DNA of 64,000 bases from contig JASXTE010000001.1 in assembly GCA_030280995.1 (NCBI GenBank), positions 10,387,001 to 10,451,000 of the forward strand, read 5' to 3'. Both the position numbers and the translations under genes were made by a program. The notes beneath the pieces were generated by a model, which was given only the letters and a program-made list of their open reading frames with translations, ran no database searches and had not been told where the DNA came from. Shown piece by piece: positions 31,053 through 41,648 of this stretch (the stretch's first letter is position 1; every line of letters begins with the position of its first letter). The DNA is from Hemileia vastatrix (Eukaryota; Basidiomycota; Pucciniomycetes; Pucciniales; Zaghouaniaceae).

Positions 31053-34000
31053 TAGATAGTTTACTTGTGTGCAAAGCAAACTATCTTATCTCTCCCAGTG
31101 CACAGAACCTTCATGTCTTAAGGACTGGAGTTGCCTTAAACCGCTTGAGATTCATTCTTTTCAAGGAGGATATCCCCTTCAGTTGTCTTATAGACTCTGG
31201 AGCTTCAATTTCTTTTGTCAGTTTATCTTTTGCCAAGAAGTTACAGCTGACATTTACAGATATTGATCAAACTCCAATTTACTTGGTCGAATCAGAGGAA
31301 CCCAAATATTGGGTCAGTAAGAAAGTTTTATGGGTTTTCAACTTTCCGAATTTTCCCCCCTTCAAGTGGGAACTAACAGTCTTGGACGCCCCAAGGATGG
31401 ACGATACCATTCTTGGCCATGACTTTTTAACGCATTGGAATCCTGAAATTGATTGAACACGGGGATTGATCACCCCATGGACTGAGTATATTTCTGATTC
31501 TTCAATGCATGTCAATAGGGAATTAAACAACCCGCCTGACAATGTCCTGCTAGAGGACAAATCTCTGCCAGATGACTTGCAAGCATCTGATCTTTCTTTA
31601 AATGAGAAATTGGCTAACCCTTCTAGCTCGATGACTTCACTTGAAGAGGATTTAAATTGCCTCGAAGTAATCGAATTATGCTCTCTCAATTCTGGTCTTC
31701 CCTCAACAGATTTTCTCGAAGATGATGAGGATGACCAAATTGACGTTGAAGCCATTAAATCGACTCTACCAGAAATCTATCATGATTTCCCTGATGTTTT
31801 TTCAATCCGCAAGGCCGATAAGTTACCACCTCATTGACCCTACGACCATCAGATAGAGTTAATAGGTCCAGTACCCCCGGCAGGTCCTGTCTATTCTTTG
31901 TCAAAGGACGAATCTCAAGTTCTTTGAGACTACATTGCAGAGAATGTAGCCAAAGGTTTCATCAAAGCCAGTAAATCTCCAACCGGCTCCCCTTTCCTCT
32001 TTGTAAAAAAGAAGGATGGTAGACTTAGGTTGTGTGTTGACTATAGAAAGCTCAACACAGTCACTAAGAAGAATGCATATCCTGTTCCTCCTATGTCATT
32101 GCTTCTTACCCTTTTTAATGGTGCTAATTTCTTTTCTAAAATTGATCTTAGAGGAGCTTACAATCTTATTCGCATTGCGGAAGGTCATGAACCACTGACT
32201 GCAATGCGCACTAGATTTGGTAGTTTTGAATATTTAGTTATGCCTTTTGGATTGTGTAACGCACCATCTACTTTTCAAACTTTTGTCAATGACATCTTTC
32301 AAGATGTTGTCGAACAATTTTTTGTCGTCTATTTAGATGATATTTTAATATTCTCGAAGACACTGGATGAACATATTCATCATGTTCGACAGGTTTTAAA
32401 TCGACTTCAAGGTCATGGACTCTACTCCAAGCATAATAAATGTGAATTCCATCTTAAATCTATTGATTTTCTGGGTTTTAAATTATCCACTGATAGTTTA
32501 GTCATGGACGACAAAAAGGTTCAAAAGGTCCTGGAATGGCCTGAGCCCAAATCTGTTAAATCCCTCCAAGGATTTTTGGGTTTTGCAAATTTCTATAGAA
32601 GATTTATTAAAGATTACTCTAAAACTATTTCCAATCTTACTTCTCTTCTTAGAAAAGATATTCCTTTTGTTTTTACTTCTACAGCACAAAAGGAATTTGA
32701 AGCATTGAAGACGGCGTTCACCACAGCTCCAATTCTTCGACACTTTGATCCTACTGCTTCAACAATAGTCAAGACAGATGCGAGCGATTATGCTATCGCA
32801 GGGGTCATTTCTCAATTGAATCCGGAAACAAAACTGTTTCATCCTGTTGCTTTTGAGTCACTCAAACTCATTGCAGCAGAATTAAATTATGAAATTCATG
32901 ACAAAGAGCTTTTAGCTATTATTCATTGTCTTAAAAAATGGCACTCTTTTCTTCTCAGCCTAGATAGTCCTTTTCAAATTTTAACAGACCATAATGCTTT
33001 GAAATACTTTATGTCTTCCAAAGTATTAACCAGGCGTCAAGCCAGGTGGGCTGAATTTCTGTCTGAATTTCCCTTTTCTATTTCCTATTGCCCAGGTAAG
33101 AACTGCATTGTCCCAGATATCTTGTCACGTCGGGACGACGCTTACCCACAACGGGGGGACGCATTTGCTGACAAAAATCCAGCAAATGTGAAATCAATCT
33201 TCAACGAATCAATGTTAATGACTCATCAACTTAATTCGATGACAATTCAATCATTTAAAAATCCACTATCCAACATCCTCGAAGCTCAGTCAAAGGACAA
33301 TTATTGTTTAGGGTTAAAAGACAAAATACTCTCGAAGCAAGGGGCCAAAAGATTTAGTATTAAATCAGGTCTATTAGTCTTTGAAGTTAGAGTAGTCATA
33401 CCCAACAACAATGAGATAAAATTATGTATTTTCAACAGTCGACATGATTCTCCATTAGCTGGTCATTTTGGGGTTGATAAAACCTACCAGTTAATAGCGA
33501 GGGATTTTTTCTGGCCAGGTATGACCAGGGAAATCAAGGCCTATATAAAATCTTGTTACAAATGTAATAGGAATAAGGCTCCCCGTCACTGGAAGTATGG
33601 GTTGCTTCAACCACTTCCTATTCCCTCTAAACCTTGGGAATCTTTATCGATGGATTTTATTTCTCAACTTCCTCTTTCTAATAATTTTGATGCTATATTA
33701 GTAATAGTAGATAGATTCTCAAAAATGTCTATTTTCATTAAAACCACTACTACTGCTACTGCAGAAGATCTGTCAAAATTGTTTCTAGAATATGTATTTT
33801 CCAAACACGGCTTACCTAATGATATTACTTCAGATAGAGGCTCATTGTTTGTATCCACATTCTGGACTCAACTGTGTCGACAACTCAATATCACAAGGAA
33901 CCTCTCCACAGCCTATCATCCCAAAACCGATGGGCAAACAGAAAGGGTCAACCAAATCCTCGAACAATACCTTCAAATGTATGTCAGTTACCAACAAGAC

Positions 34001-34699
34001 GATTGGACCACATGGCTACCATTGGCCGAATTTGCTTATAATAACTCGACTCATTCTTCGACACAACAATCTCCTTTTGGAACTGTTTATGGAAGACATC
34101 CTCGATTCAATTCAATCCATGTAGGAACTAATCATCCTGCGGAACATTATCTTTGAACCATATCACGACTCCAAGAGGAACTTAAATCAAATCTGGAATT
34201 AGCGGTTCGAAGGTACAAGGAACAGGCTGACAAACATTGACAAACTGCTCCTCCTTTTAAACCAGGCGACAAAGTATGGCTCGACACACGGAACATTTGA
34301 ATGACTCGACCATAAAAGAAACTGGCTGAAAAACGCTTGGGGCCATTCGAAATTGACTCTGAAGTCTCTAAAACTGCATTTCGACTCAAGCTACCTCCTA
34401 AATGGCAGGCTATTAACCCTGTTTTTCACGTATCTCTCCTGGAACTGGCTTGAGAAACATACCCGGGCAAGAACCAACCTCCTCTGGAACCGGTCAAAGT
34501 AGAAGACCATCTAGAGTGGGAAGTAAGCCGTATCCTTGATTCAAGAATGCGCAAGGGGAAACTTCAATACCTCGTGGAATGGGAAGGCTTCCTCGATGAC
34601 TCAGACAAAATATCCTGGGAACCAGCCATCAATGTTTCTAACGCCCCTGAACTCCTAAAATCTTTTCATCTTAAATACCCTTTAAAACCAAAACCTTAA
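31043..34699 (+). pseudogene. pol of retrotransposon B, eight in-frame stops
   Basis: About 1210 codons in one frame. Protease LIDSGAS, reverse transcriptase with MPFGLCNAPSTFQ and YLDD (about 420), RNase H KTDASDYA (about 570), integrase HHCC finger (near 800-845), core with MDFISQLP, TSDRGSLF and HPKTDGQTERVN, GPF-type module, and C-terminal chromodomain (KLQYLVEWEGFLDDSDKISWEP). Stops: TGA 31454-31456, 31835-31837, 31925-31927, 34154-34156, 34238-34240, 34298-34300, TAA 34313-34315, TGA 34451-34453. Unlike copy A it has no net frameshift, and YLDD is kept. Several stops stand where the ancestral codon was probably CGA. The central RT to integrase block (32030-34156) is open. The protein cannot be made whole. 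Confidence 0.93.
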
Positions 34700-35473
34700 A
34701 ACTCTTTTTTTCTTTTCTCTGTTTTTTTTTCTTTCTTTTAAAATCTAAAACATTTTTATTTCTAAAAATTTCTTTTGTTTTCTTCTTTATTCTTTTTCTT
34801 TTCAAAATGTTTCAACCTTCTTTAAAAAAAAAAAAAATTAAATTAAAATAAAATAAAATAAAAGTAAAATAAAATAAAAATAAAATAAAAAAAAAAAAAA
34901 CAAATAAAAAAAAAAATTTCTTCTCAATTTTCTATATACATTTTTTAAAAAAAATTTACTTTCCTCGAACTATCAAAAATTCTTCACAAACATTACACAA
35001 CCATCTTTCTTGAACTTCATTTTAACTTCTAAATCACTTTTTTTTTAATTTTTTGAAACAAATTACTTCTTCAAAATCCTCTTAAAATTTTTATTTCATC
35101 TCTTCTTTTCTTTCTTTTCTTTTTTCAAATAACTAAAATCCCTCAAATCTTCAATTAACAAACTTAAATAACAATTTTTTTTTCTCTTTTCATTAAATTT
35201 TTCATTACAACAAATTTTTTTCAATCAACTATATATTTTTTTTATATTTTCATCGTCTTTCTTCTCTCATTCAGATATCTTCTTTCAAAATTTAAAAAAA
35301 AAAAAAAAATCTGTTTAAATCTTTTGTTTCTTCTCTGTCTTTTCTTAGTTCTTATTTCTCTCAAAATCTTATAAAAAAAATATATATTAAAATTCTAAAT
35401 AAAATAACAAAATAAAATAATGAAATACAAATTGTTTCTACATTTTTTTTTCTTTCTTTTTTCTCTTTTTATT
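34700..35473. other. Pyrimidine-rich spacer between converging pol and antisense gene
   Basis: T/C-rich on the plus strand with A-runs at 34830-34920 and 35290-35310. It separates the end of pol from the end of the antisense gene, which point toward each other. No reading frame. Confidence 0.6.
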
Positions 35474-36442
35474 TTAAATTTTCTCTTTTATCTTCTCCCA
35501 AACCAATCCCTTCATCTTCTCCAAAATTTCCCTTATCTCCTTTCTACATTTTTCAAAGTTCTCCCCCTCTCCTACCGGAATCAATTCCCCAAGTTCAAGT
35601 AACTCCTCGGCTATGTCAAAGGAAGCGGCATTGACAATTTTATCAATCTCACTGCTCAAGTCTTCAATATATTTTGCTTTTCGAACCTGACAAGGTTTCT
35701 TCGACCATACTTGATCGAGGGTTTCTTCGTTTTCCTCCCTCGAGGTAACAGTTGGTAATCTATCCTCCACCGACACTGCCACTTCCACAGCAGTGGGTCC
35801 CACAAGGATCGCTTCCACATTTGAAGCTTCCGTTGTAGGGACCTCGATGATGACATCTGAATTCTAAAACAGAATCATCAGTAATTAAATTTATAAATTA
35901 TAAAAAGGTGAACTTACTTCGAAGATTGGGTCAGGCTCCAAAAATAATCTAGGAGTGAACTTCTCTGCCACCTCCCTTTCCTCTTCGTCATCTTTGATGA
36001 TCACCCGTCGTTTTTTCAGGGTTTTCCTCGAGATGGGAATTTCTTCTTCCTCCTCTATGACCCCCCTCTTGTTCGCAGCCGTAGTCACCCAGATGTTCAC
36101 ATCATCCTCAACTTCTTCCTCATTTCCCCCCACCGATTGATTGTCTCCAATGGACACATCCCAGATGTCCTCAACTACTTCCTTCCTTTTAGGGATCACC
36201 CAATACTTCGTCTTAGTAAACCAACTCTCAATGTCGGCATTCTTTGCTAAGGCGTCACATGCCACTCTTCTCCATCGGCAAAACTCGCACTTCTGGCGAG
36301 GCCCTCGTGTCGCCGTGCTCTCCACGCAAAAATACTCCATCAACTCGCAAGCCGTGCAAGTCTTCGAAAATTGCCGTGTGACAACACCCCCATCCGCTTT
36401 AGGGTGTGGAGGCATGGGAGTCGGTGTAGGGAAATCCGTCAT
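35474..36442 (-). CDS. Antisense spliced accessory gene of retrotransposon B; Zn2Cys6-like cysteine array
   Basis: Exon 1 36442-35918, intron 35917-35864 (54 bp, GTAAGT, CTGAT, TTTTAG), exon 2 35863-35474; phase-0 join, 304 residues, no stop. It begins MTDFPTPTPMPPHPKADGG. Six cysteines (about residues 31-63) are spaced CX2CX6CX12CX2CX6C, the spacing of fungal Zn(II)2Cys6 clusters, although the first half lacks the usual basic residues (ELMEYF between Cys 2 and 3) while the second half has RWRRVA. Then follow WFTKTKYWVIPKRKEVV, an acidic middle with IPISRK and KKRRVIIKDDEEE, and in exon 2 a helical C-terminus (about 230-300) rich in Glu and Lys. A DNA-binding or regulatory role is inference. 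It lies opposite to pol, starts 106 bp inside the 3' LTR, and has its own TATA box. Confidence 0.75.
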
Positions 36443-36532
36443 AGTGATTTAAAGTAATAAAAATAATAATTAAGTAAAGAGGAAGGAAAATTAGTGTGGG
36501 AAATATGTTTTACGCTCAACGGAGCTTGCGTT

Positions 36533-36538
36533 CTTATA
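36533..36538 (-). promoter_or_regulatory. TATA box of the antisense gene, copy B
   Basis: TATAAG on the minus strand in GGGTATAAGAACGC, 91 bases before the ATG at 36442 and 11 bases from the 3' LTR. Copy A has TATAAAT at the same distance. Confidence 0.5.
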
Positions 36539-36548
36539 CCCGGGCATC

Positions 36549-37351
36549 TGTCACGCGCCACATGACACTCGAGGCAAAAGTAGCTCATTAAATCAATACT
36601 AAAGGGTTCAAATCCATACTTGAAGCGCAGAAAGCAACTCTCCATAGCAACTGCGACTTTCCTTTGTGTACATTCTATTCAATTGCGCTAGCCTAAAACT
36701 CTAAATCTAAATTTGTCAATCTCTCAATAGTGTGTCTTAGTCTTTTTCCCAATAAGCGACGCACAGTGCAATAGTTAATATAATAGTACATTAAAAGTTT
36801 TATGAAATGTCTGTGGGTTATTAAGGGGTAGTGAGCATGGACGGAATGGTTAGTGAAGGATTAAGGGGTTAACGGATGTTAGTGAGGAGGGTCCAGGTGT
36901 AACGGATATATTTTAAATGGTTTGTGATGTGCGGAATAGTGGATGAGTATGAGGTCAATGCAAGGAGGAGTAAAGGATATAAAAGGGGCTGGGTTTTTGG
37001 TTTGACATTCCTTAGAATTAAATTATAAAACGTATTTATAGTTAATAGTGATACAACTCTAAGTGAAAATCATTATTATTGTATCTTTCTTTATTTTCTC
37101 AATAATCATATCTAAATCCTAAATCTTTAATTGTTGAGTTTCCAACCCTTTGTGAGATCTTAAGAATTTAAATATTACCGTTCAATTATATTAGAATCCT
37201 TCTCAAACATAACTCGAAGCAGAAGTTCTTCCTTTGAGTCATCTTCGAATCACTTCCTCGAACTATCCCTCTGTGCTTCGAAGAAGTATCTGAACCTTTT
37301 ATCTCACTTGCAGGAACATCCTCGACCTTGTGCATAGGTTGTCTGGTGACA
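36549..37351 (+). repeat. 3' LTR of retrotransposon B
   Basis: 803 bp, differing from the 5' LTR at scattered bases (for example TGTCACGC against TGTCACAC at the start), so older than retrotransposon C. No purine tract abuts it: the preceding bases read ATACCCGGGCATC. Confidence 0.92.
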
Positions 37352-38119
37352 GAGAGGGAGGTAGGCAAGAGGGTGGAATGGGCAGGTGGAAAATGTGTGC
37401 AAGAGGGTGGGTGAGGTGGGTGGTAAGGGTTAATAAATAGAAGTAAAAAATAGAAATAAAGAAAGTAAAAATAAATAAACATACCAAATGTTTACCAGAG
37501 AGGATGGAAGAGTGGGAGGAAAATCAAGGGTAAGGTGAGGTGGGGTAGGTGGTCATGTGGATTAATATAAAATAAAAAATAAAAGATGAATAATAAGAAT
37601 AATAAAAATAAAATAATAGATAATTAAGATGAAAAACATACCAACTGTGAGCCTATAAAGAGGGTAGGAGTGGGGGTAAAGTGCTTAAATAGTATAAATT
37701 TATATTTTGTGAGGTGGAGTTGGAGGTGGGTGGGGCAAATATATATATATATATTCATGAAATTGGGAGGAGTAAGCAATGCGGGCAAGGTGGGCAAGAG
37801 GTGATAGTTGGGTGGTTGAGTAGATCAAAATATATATATATATAATAAATTAAAATAAAAAATTACATACAAATGTGGGAGTATTTGAAGCAATTAAGAT
37901 GTATGGGTGAGTTGGTGGGCGAGGGATAAATAAAAAAATCAAAGAAAGAAAATGAAAATAAAGAAAAAAAACATACTAAATTTGTGACAAAAGAGAGGGC
38001 AAGAGGGGGGTAAGTGCTTGTGGGATGGGGTAATTAGGGTCAGTTAGGGAAGGGGCACAAATATCATAAATTAGAAAGTTAGGGTACAGGAAATTATTCA
38101 TTATATAGATACAGCTATA
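37352..38119. repeat. G-rich degenerate repeats flanking retrotransposon B
   Basis: Purine-rich tract with imperfect direct repeats around AACATACCAAATG/AACATACCAACTGTG/AACATACTAAATTTGTG followed by AGAGAGGG-type runs (near 37478, 37636, 37968), plus (AT)n at 37740-37755 and 37831-37844. 37405-37429 holds four GGG runs with loops of 1, 6 and 6 bases, a possible G-quadruplex. No gene. Confidence 0.5.
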
Positions 38120-38402
38120 TTAGGGTGTTTCATTTCTGGAAAATCCACACTTACAAATCTGCACTTATTTAAGTGAGGATTTTCCAAACACAATAGCCCC
38201 AACACTAGTGGATTTCAAAATGAAATAAGTCACTTATTTCATTTGAATCCACACTTTCTCAACCAAAAGTGCTGGTTTCACCATAACGTCCCATTTCACT
38301 GATTTTTCAGCATCATCCCATTCATACACAGCACTCTGAGGCATAACACTTCATAACTAAAAACATGGTACATCATTTACATCTTAATACTGTATAAGAG
38401 TC

Positions 38403-38720
38403 ATGCCTTCCTCACTCTCAAATTGTGATAAGCTACATCAAGAAATGAATTTCATAGCTCTTGATCTCCTCTTGGACTCTGATTGTGATTCTGATTCTGA
38501 ACTTGAAGAAGATTTTTGTTTTTTATCAAAAATGGCCAGGAAATGTTACCTTCTTCCAAGAAAGATTCAAGTACTTCATACCCCCAAGTATACCATCATA
38601 ACACTTCCTAACCTATCTGTACCCAGTTTTAGACAGTTTTTCAGGACCTCTCAGGAATTTTTCCTTAGAATGGTTATTCTTATTTGCATATTGACTTTGA
38701 TTTTGGATTTTCTGTTATAG
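38403..38720 (+). pseudogene. N-terminal fragment of PIF/Harbinger-type transposase in H2
   Basis: 105 residues starting MPSSLSNCDKLHQEMNFIAL. The acidic block LLLDSDCDSDSELEED, then MARKCYLLPRKIQ and VPSFRQFFRTS, line up with the start of the H1 transposase remnant (LELDLMINSDTNSDAEPE, then the FANIPEASFQQIF region). FRQFFRTS is typical of the region just before the nuclease domain. All catalytic parts are missing. Confidence 0.5.
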
Positions 38721-39420
38721 TATCTTTTTTTTCAGTTATCTTTGTTTTCCTTCATCAACTCAACATGAAGTCACATACTTTCTGAAATTGCATAATTTTT
38801 AAGTCATTCTTTTTTTCTTTCATCACTCATATCCATTTCATCTTCTCGTCTGTCATCCCTCAAATAATTTGAAGTCAATTTTTTTCTCAACTCATCTCTC
38901 CAGGTACCTCATTTCTTCATTTTTACTTATATGTTTGCTAATTAATTTTTTTTTGTATCTAAATTTTATTAGTAAGTGTTTATTTTTTTATTTTAAAGGT
39001 AAAATTAACCTTTTCCCCTCTCTCACTCTTTTCTTAATTTTTATAGCTCCATCTTCTTACTCTTCATCCCTCCATGGCTTGGTCATTATTCCCCCTTTCC
39101 CCCATTTCACTTTTTTTTGGTTCCATGTCATTGAAACACATACATTGCACATTCTTTAAGGATTTAACTTGCTCCATATTCAATTCCCCCCAAATTCCAA
39201 CTTCACCCTTTCTTGTTCTATTTTTCCTACCTTTCAATCAAGGTAAGTTCCATCTCTTTTTTTCATGTCTATATGATATCTCTTTCTTTCTATGAAAATT
39301 TTATACTCAAATATATGTAGGACTCATATCTGGATAAAAGTGGACTCATTCAACTCCTCATGTTTCCATTTTTATTATCACTTTTCAAGTTTTTATAAAA
39401 TTTTGAAAATCAGACTCGGA

Positions 39421-40060
39421 ATTAGGGTTAGGTTTATTCAAATCTAATATACTTCTAGCTGAAGATTCTCCTGAAATATATCTTTTATTTACCACCAACA
39501 TATTTGAATTTGGTTCAGTGTTTTCTGAGATATTGACCTTTAAAGTTGAGCCATTTTTTCTCAATTTGACTTTTTTTATTTCATTTTTTATATAAAAAAT
39601 TAGGGTTGGGTTTATTTTAATCACTTGTGTTTTAACTGAAGATTCTCCTGAAGCCTATCTTTTATTTCCCACAAATAGGTTTTAATTAGGCTCAGTGGTT
39701 GCTGAGATTTTGATCTTTGAATTTGAGCCTCTTTTTCCAAATTTCACTTATCTTATATCATGTTTTTATATTGCATAATTAGAGAATAAGGATTCTGAAA
39801 CTCTTATCTGATGATTATCTAGGCTTTTATCTCTCACTTTTTGGAATTTTCATCATCAATTTTTAAGTTTTTGTGCAATTTTGAAAAGTAGAGTCAGAAT
39901 TAGGGTTAATTTTATTCAAATCTACTGTCCTTTTAGCTGAAGATACTTCTGAAGCCTATCTTTCATTTCCATAAAACCAATTAGAATTTGGTTCAGTGGT
40001 TTCTGAGATACTGACCTTTAAAGTTGAGCCTTTTTCTCCCAATTTCACATTAATTTATTT
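39421..40060 (+). repeat. Three degenerate repeats of about 170 bp in H2
   Basis: Units begin at about 39421, 39600 and 39900. They share TTAGGGTT, TTTATTCAAATCTA, GCTGAAGATTCTCCTGAAG, CCTATCTTTTATTT, TTGGTTCAGTGGTTTCTGAG, and GACCTTTAAAGTTGAGCC. An unrelated stretch separates the second and third. They replace the coding part of the transposase in this deleted element. Confidence 0.65.
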
Positions 40061-40444
40061 CATAATGCATAACATATTGTTAACATTATGCATTTATCCT
40101 TCCAGATTCCTCAAACTACCTTTCATTTTACTTATTATTCTGCACTTACATCAAGGTGTGTGTTTTTTTCTTTTTCTTACCATTTTTATATGTCTAACCC
40201 TTCAATCATTTTTGCTTCTCTTATCAGATCAGTCACAAGTTAGTCCAACAAATCAACAAGGTAAAATTAATAAATTTACAAACCTTTAGGTAGATAAAAA
40301 AAGTTTGGGGATATGTAAAGTCATTGAATATTTTTTATTCTTTTATAAATTTTAAATAAATAGATCTGATATTTCAATTTACTAAACTAAAGTAATGATC
40401 CAACAACCTTGTGTTGTATAAATGGTAATCATGTTAACATTAAA

Positions 40445-40560
40445 TTGTTTCATGGGGTTCATCTCACCTATACCTGTGGAAAGTCCCAAAACTTAGTTTC
40501 TAGACTTGATCTGCATTTTGGCTTGAGGAACTGTCATTACTTAAAAACTAGTGAATTTGA
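40445..40560 (+). pseudogene. TET/JBP-like C-terminal scrap in H2
   Basis: One frame reads LFHGVHLTYTCGKSQNLVSR. HGVH-type residues match the placement of the second His ligand region in the H1 remnant (25506-25600). Too short for a firm call. Confidence 0.25.
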
Positions 40561-40891
40561 ATAATCTTATTTATTTATTTATTAATTTATTTATGGAATT
40601 ATTCTAAATTTTGGTGACTTTCACCCCTTACTTCAATAAAATGCAGGGGAGGGTATTTCCAAATTTTTCAAACAGATATAGAATTTTGTTGACTTAGCTT
40701 TATTTAGAAATTCAAATTGGTGGTGAGGTGATAAAATTATGTTGGTGATGAGGATTTCTGCACAGGTGTCAGTATTACTTTACTATCTGAAATTCCAAAA
40801 GCGCAATATTTTAGAGTTCAGTAATGAAAAATGGTGTTATCAGAATCTCATGATATAACTATTTTTGATAAGATTAAAAGTAACTATTAAA

Positions 40892-41212
40892 TCAAGAACC
40901 AGAAAGAATATCCATTCCCTCATAGAGAAGATACATGACATTGAGCTTTTTGGAAACAGTAGTAATTCCATTCTCCAAATCATAATCATCAATACCAAAG
41001 CCAGTGGAAGTGGAAGTGGAAGTGGAAGTGGAAGTGAAATGAGCCTTTTTATATTTTGATTGATAGCTTTTGAACCTCTCCTTCATTTTCTTAGATTTGA
41101 TGTTGATTCTCCCCCTTTTTTTTTTTTTTTTTACTTCATTTGCTATCAACAAAAAGCAATTTACCTTTGATGAAGGTGAACATCTGATTTGGGGAGGTTG
41201 AAAACATAACAA
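40892..41212 (-). pseudogene. Accessory-gene fragment of H2
   Basis: Minus-strand frame with KKMKERFKSYQSKYKKAHF, a Ser/Thr repeat from a GGAAGT microsatellite (41000-41038), then STGFGIDDYDLENG and KLNVMYLLYEGMDIL. This matches the central part of the H1 accessory gene. Only the central third remains. Confidence 0.5.
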
Positions 41213-41648
41213 AAGAAGGAAAAAAACATGCCTGGTTAGAATTTCACAATAAAATGTTTCAAATCTCAGTGAGGGGTGTGTGCCAATGATTGATGGGTAG
41301 GGAGGGAGGTCAGTGTGTCACATGTGGTTGTGAAAAAAAAAAATGGGAAAAAAGTGCTGATTTGAGGTCATAACTGACACCCATTTTTGAAATAAGTGAC
41401 TTTTTTTGCAAAATTTAAGTGCTGATTTGGTTAAGTTAAGTGCGGAATTGCCAGAACTGACACCCCCTAATATGACTAAAAAAACTATAAGTAAATGTCA
41501 TACATACAAAGCAAGACAAAGAAAAAAAAAAAGAATCTGCTTTATCTTGATGATTGGAACTAGATTCTTCTTGCCCTGAAGCGGCTGAGTCACGTGTGCT
41601 GCATGGCATTTTTGGCCGCTGCTTGCGTGTGTTTTTTGGGCGCTCCTC

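Larger units (their letters stand above)
28985..37351 (+). mobile_element. Retrotransposon B: Ty3/gypsy chromovirus with an antisense gene
   Basis: Two 803-bp LTRs (28985-29787, 36549-37351; TGTCAC to GTGACA) flank gag, pol and an oppositely oriented spliced gene. Same family and layout as A. gag and the antisense gene are open; pol has eight in-frame stops. Duplication GAGAG. Confidence 0.94.
38123..41467. mobile_element. H2: deleted PIF/Harbinger-like element related to H1
   Basis: The left end GGGTGTTTCATTTCTGGAAA and the inverted right end GGGGGTGTCAGTTCTGGCAA match over about 30 bp. TTA precedes the left end and TAA follows the right, so the exact duplication is unclear. Inside are an N-terminal transposase fragment, tandem repeats, a TET/JBP-like scrap and a fragment of the minus-strand accessory gene, in the same order as H1. 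Confidence 0.6.
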
